From assembly GCA_016285075.1 (NCBI GenBank), contig JAEEQB010000003.1, forward strand, positions 62,001-126,000: DNA of 64,000 nucleotides, written 5' to 3'. The notes under the pieces are model-generated. The model was not told where the DNA came from, did not search any database, and saw only the letters and a program-made list of their open reading frames with translations. This DNA comes from Prevotella sp. GTDB taxonomy: Bacteria; Bacteroidota; Bacteroidia; Bacteroidales; Bacteroidaceae. Of the stretch, positions 61,276 through 64,000 are shown piece by piece. A program made the translations under genes and the position numbers. Each line of letters starts with the position of its first letter. Position 1 is the first letter of the stretch.

Positions 61276-62647
61276 CAATGGATTTATAGAGGCATTGCTC
61301 TCGCAGAAAGACGAGATCGCAAGGCTTAGACTGCTGGCAGGGTATAATGCTGAAACAGTCATGCGAATAGTGTGTGCCTTCCTGAATAACGACGGCGGAT
61401 GGATTGTTATAGGTGCATCTGAGGATGGAGCGCGGACAGGCGTAGATGTTGAAACGGTTGTGGCTGATATTCAGCGAAATGCCGTTCAGCGAATCAAGCC
61501 CCTTCCTCTGGTGTATATTCATGCTGAGGATTATCAGGATGGCAAAGTGGTGCTGGTGACAGTGATGAAAGGAGGTCTGCCTCCCTATTCGTTTGATTCA
61601 AGTTATTACACAATGGTTGGCGACCAGGTAGTCAAACCAAATACCGACGAGCTGAACCTGTTGATTCGCCGCTCAATGTCTTCATCCTCATCTTGGGAGA
61701 AAAGCACTTGTCTTGACGCAGAATGGGAGGATCTGAATGTAAATCTCATGCACGAAGTGGTTAGTAAAGGATTGGGAAGAGGCCGATTAGACGAGCGTAA
61801 CAACACTCCGGAAAAACTCCTTGGCAATCTGCAATTAGTCGATACCCCCAATGTAAAGAATGGAGCAATGGCTTTGTTTGGACAAGAGGCTCCCAGATTC
61901 CTTCCGCAGAGCAGGATGCGGATACAAGTGATGCTGGGAGGAAAAGCGGCAAGCCAATATGAAGATACAGTAGTGATGGAAGGAAATCTGCTGGAATTGT
62001 CGAAACGTGCAAGCGATTACTTCCTAAATCGACTGCCGATGGTCAGTGAATTCCACCATAAGGAATGGAACAGAAAAGATTACTCGGAATACCCACAGGA
62101 TGTTTTGGACGAGGCTGTGACGAATGCCCTAATCCATCGGGACATGAGCGACACAACAGGTGAAGTCCTTGTATTCATCTATGCAGACAGAATAGAAATT
62201 ATCAACCCAGGAACAATGCCAGAGAATCTTATAAAGAAAAAGAATGTGGTGCTTCCTCATGTGTCTACTCCAAGAAATCCGTTGATGGCAGAAATATTCT
62301 ATGTCGATGGAAAAATGGAAAAGACAGGAAGAGGGTTGAAACTGATTCACGACCAGATGAATGACTTGAAGCGTAAATTGCCCGAATGGGAATGTCTGGA
62401 CGGAAGAACGAAACTAACCATATATCGCACACCCAATGTCGTCAGGCTGAATGCCAGAGTCACTGAATATATAGCCACAAAGAAAGTAGGAGGCAGTTTC
62501 TCTAAGCAAGACTATTTGCAATATTGGAATTATAAGATTTCCGATCCGACAGCAAAAAACGACCTGCAACAGATGGTGAATGCAGGCCTCTGCCGGAAAG
62601 ATGGTTCAGGTCCTGCTACAAGGTATGTAGTATTGGCTAACAATTAG
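61268..62647 (+). CDS. AlbA_2/Schlafen-type ATPase with winged helix
   Basis: 459 residues. An AlbA_2-like N-terminal domain (IVCAFLNNDGGWIVIGASED) in which the usual ExxEFK motif is replaced by KDEIARLRL. A HATPase_c_4-type domain follows (VLDEAVTNALIHRDMS, YADRIEIINPGTMP, GRGLKLIHDQM). A winged helix ends the protein (SFSKQDYLQYWNYKISDPT in part). Such proteins are DNA-binding regulators or defence components. Paired with DUF4062 in one overlapping operon. Confidence 0.85.
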   Translation: MSNNGFIEALLSQKDEIARLRLLAGYNAETVMRIVCAFLNNDGGWIVIGASEDGARTGVDVETVVADIQRNAVQRIKPLPLVYIHAEDYQDGKVVLVTVMKGGLPPYSFDSSYYTMVGDQVVKPNTDELNLLIRRSMSSSSSWEKSTCLDAEWEDLNVNLMHEVVSKGLGRGRLDERNNTPEKLLGNLQLVDTPNVKNGAMALFGQEAPRFLPQSRMRIQVMLGGKAASQYEDTVVMEGNLLELSKRASDYFLNRLPMVSEFHHKEWNRKDYSEYPQDVLDEAVTNALIHRDMSDTTGEVLVFIYADRIEIINPGTMPENLIKKKNVVLPHVSTPRNPLMAEIFYVDGKMEKTGRGLKLIHDQMNDLKRKLPEWECLDGRTKLTIYRTPNVVRLNARVTEYIATKKVGGSFSKQDYLQYWNYKISDPTAKNDLQQMVNAGLCRKDGSGPATRYVVLANN

Positions 62648-62794
62648 CCGATATTTAGCCGATAAAATGTGTATTTCTTTGATTCTTAGCAGTTTGTTGC
62701 AAACTGGCAATTACAAATACTTATCCGATTATCAGCTGATTTTTGTGTCCGATAACAACTGAAGATATAGCAGGAACTGCCAAAAGGTACTCTG

Positions 62795-62877
62795 GGATCA
62801 TGGAGACAGGGGATCATGGGGTTTTGAATGAAACCATGGAATGGATTTCACTTCAAACAACCTGTCCCCAGTGATTC
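62795..62877. repeat. GGGGACAGG palindrome, diverged
   Basis: GGGATCATGG units on the left and CCTGTCCCCAGTGATTC on the right, with the same GAAACCATGGAATGGATTT centre as at 57718-57791. Its left arm has lost the GACAGG core. Confidence 0.82.
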
Positions 62878-62897
62878 TCCATTGTTGAGAATATGAA

Positions 62898-62930
62898 AAG
62901 AGCCGCTGTCCATCAAGGATAGCGGCTCTT
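62898..62930. terminator. Rho-independent terminator
   Basis: AAGAGCCGCT pairs with AGCGGCTCTT; it follows the OmpH gene on the minus strand, where a T-run of four lies behind the stem. Confidence 0.75.
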
Positions 62931-62978
62931 ATGAGAGTGGGGAACTTGTCCCGGGATGTGTCGTGTGATGTTGCGTGT

Positions 62979-63485
62979 TTACTTCAATCCGAGCTTCAGC
63001 TTCACCTGAGCGGTGACATCGGTAGAGAGGGTGGTGCTGATATAGGGGATGCCGGCACCCATCTCCATGATGTAGACATAGCCGCCAGCCTGGCCTACGG
63101 CCTTGATGGCATCGAGCACCTTGGTGGTGATACCGTTCATCTTCTCGGCAGAAGCCTTCTGCAGGGCCTGCTGGTTGTCCTGATAGCTCTGCTGTATCTT
63201 CTGGTACATCTCCTGCAGCTCCTGCTGCTTGCGCTGCTTGATGTTGTCGGGTGTGGTGGCAGCGAGCTTGTCGAACTCCTCGCTCTTCTTCTGCAGCTCG
63301 TCCTGCATGGACTTCAGATCGGCCTCGTACTGTGACTGGAGAGCATCGATCTCGCTCTTGGCTTTGGTGTAGTCAGGCATAGCCTGGATAATTTCCTGAG
63401 TGTTCACATGACCGAACTTGGCCTGTGCGTTGGCGGTGGTGAAACCGCAGATTGCGCAGATGGCGCAGATAATCAGTTTTTTCAT
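62979..63485 (-). CDS. OmpH/Skp-family periplasmic chaperone, copy 1
   Basis: 168 residues with a signal peptide (KLIICAICAICGFTTANAQ) and a long coiled-coil middle (KSEIDALQSQYEADLKSMQD in part, then KQRKQQELQEMYQKIQQSY) that forms the tentacle helices of Skp. Skp trimers hold unfolded outer-membrane proteins. The start is ATG 63485; the open frame upstream begins at a GTG and is unlikely. A second copy lies upstream in the same orientation. Confidence 0.9.
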   Translation of the reverse strand: MKKLIICAICAICGFTTANAQAKFGHVNTQEIIQAMPDYTKAKSEIDALQSQYEADLKSMQDELQKKSEEFDKLAATTPDNIKQRKQQELQEMYQKIQQSYQDNQQALQKASAEKMNGITTKVLDAIKAVGQAGGYVYIMEMGAGIPYISTTLSTDVTAQVKLKLGLK

Positions 63486-63576
63486 TTCTTTCTTATTTGT
63501 TAATATTACGTTGTTTCGTTGTGACGTTGTTTCCACCCATCGTCACATGGATAAGACGATGTAGTGGGGTAAAGGT

Positions 63577-64000
63577 TTAATAGGTGCTGTATCCCAGTTT
63601 CTGCAGCACCTCGTTTGAGATGTCGATCTTGGGCGATCCGAAGAGTATGCCTGCATCGCTGGCACGGTCGAGCACGAGCTGGTAGCCTCGGAGGTCGGCA
63701 ATGTCCTTGATGGCATTGTAGATTTCTTCCTGAATGGGTGTCATGAGCGAGGCGCGTTTCTTGAAGAGCTCGCCCTCGGGACCGAAGTACTTGCGTTTCA
63801 GGTCTGCAGCCTGTTTCTCTTTCTCGACGATGGCATCCTGTCGGGCTTTCTTCTGCTCGGCAGAGAGGAACACCACCTCGTTCTGATAGTTCTTGTAGAG
63901 TGTCTGGGCTTCAGTGGTGAGTGCATCGACCTCGGCCTGCCATTTCTTTGACACCTGGCTGAGCTGCTCGTTGGCGCGCTCGTAGGCGGGTATTTTCTTC
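63577..64000 (-). CDS. OmpH/Skp-family periplasmic chaperone, copy 2 (5' end outside)
   Basis: The C-terminal part of a paralog whose frame continues to the window edge, so the start is not seen. Visible: PAYERANEQLSQVSKKWQAE at the edge, a coiled coil (LYKNYQNEVVFLSAEQKKAR, EKQAADLKRKY) and a C-terminal strand LVLDRASDAGILFGSPKID, typical of OmpH proteins. Tandem OmpH genes near bamA are common in Bacteroidota. Confidence 0.9.
   Translation of the reverse strand, partial: KKIPAYERANEQLSQVSKKWQAEVDALTTEAQTLYKNYQNEVVFLSAEQKKARQDAIVEKEKQAADLKRKYFGPEGELFKKRASLMTPIQEEIYNAIKDIADLRGYQLVLDRASDAGILFGSPKIDISNEVLQKLGYSTY

Larger units (their letters stand above)
62648..62978. other. Intergenic region with palindrome and terminator
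   Basis: No gene is seen. Two TTAGCCGATA copies lie at the AlbA_2 stop; a GGGGACAGG-family element lies at 62795-62877 and a terminator at 62898-62930. Confidence 0.6.

Overview
The window looks like chromosomal DNA of a Bacteroidota bacterium, most likely Prevotellaceae (gut, rumen or oral). The reasons are the repeated TAnnTTTG promoter element just upstream of many starts, a SusC/SusD pair beside secreted glycoside hydrolases, DUF4251/DUF4294 proteins, M56 peptidases ending in a TonB domain, and moderately high GC. No tRNA, rRNA, CRISPR array, transposase or phage gene was seen.

Layout. 1-7.0 kb: housekeeping and transport (end of a heptosyltransferase, rubredoxin translationally coupled to prfB, a 50-residue membrane protein, CYTH, VanZ-like, two tandem NSS sodium symporters, a DUF4294/DUF4251 pair). 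7.0-8.6 kb: gene-poor stretch with hairpins and a broken lipoprotein gene. 8.6-24.4 kb: M16 protease, ECF sigma factor with a small membrane partner, argB, a TrmH/S41-protease pair, C1 protease/ybeY, coaD, a small HTH protein, ruvB, a GH29 fucosidase, then dxr-rseP.

24.4-47.9 kb is one large divergent polysaccharide-utilization locus. The minus arm reads GH43-GH2 fusion, GH97, secreted esterase, DUF5107-TPR protein. The plus arm reads GH125, an unassigned six-hairpin-like protein, SusC, SusD, a SusE-like lipoprotein, GH43. The plus arm would cut glycan at the surface, import it through SusCD and finish it in the periplasm. The enzyme mix (galactose-, arabinose- or galactofuranose-type, and alpha-1,6-mannose activities plus an esterase) does not fix one substrate.

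48.1-60.5 kb: M56/BlaI regulatory pair with a dyad operator, SF1 helicase, pyridoxamine kinase, OPT transporter, MalY/PatB aminotransferase, DUF3737, and a thioredoxin-fold protein with a lipoprotein. 60.6-62.6 kb: a more AT-rich two-gene unit (DUF4062 plus AlbA_2/HATPase) that resembles accessory or defence genes. 62.9-64.0 kb: two OmpH/Skp chaperone genes, the second cut by the window end.

The most unusual overall feature is a dispersed family of long palindromes built on GGGGACAGG, mostly between genes and three times inside the PUL, together with unrelated short repeats inserted in frame in the DUF5107 and helicase genes.
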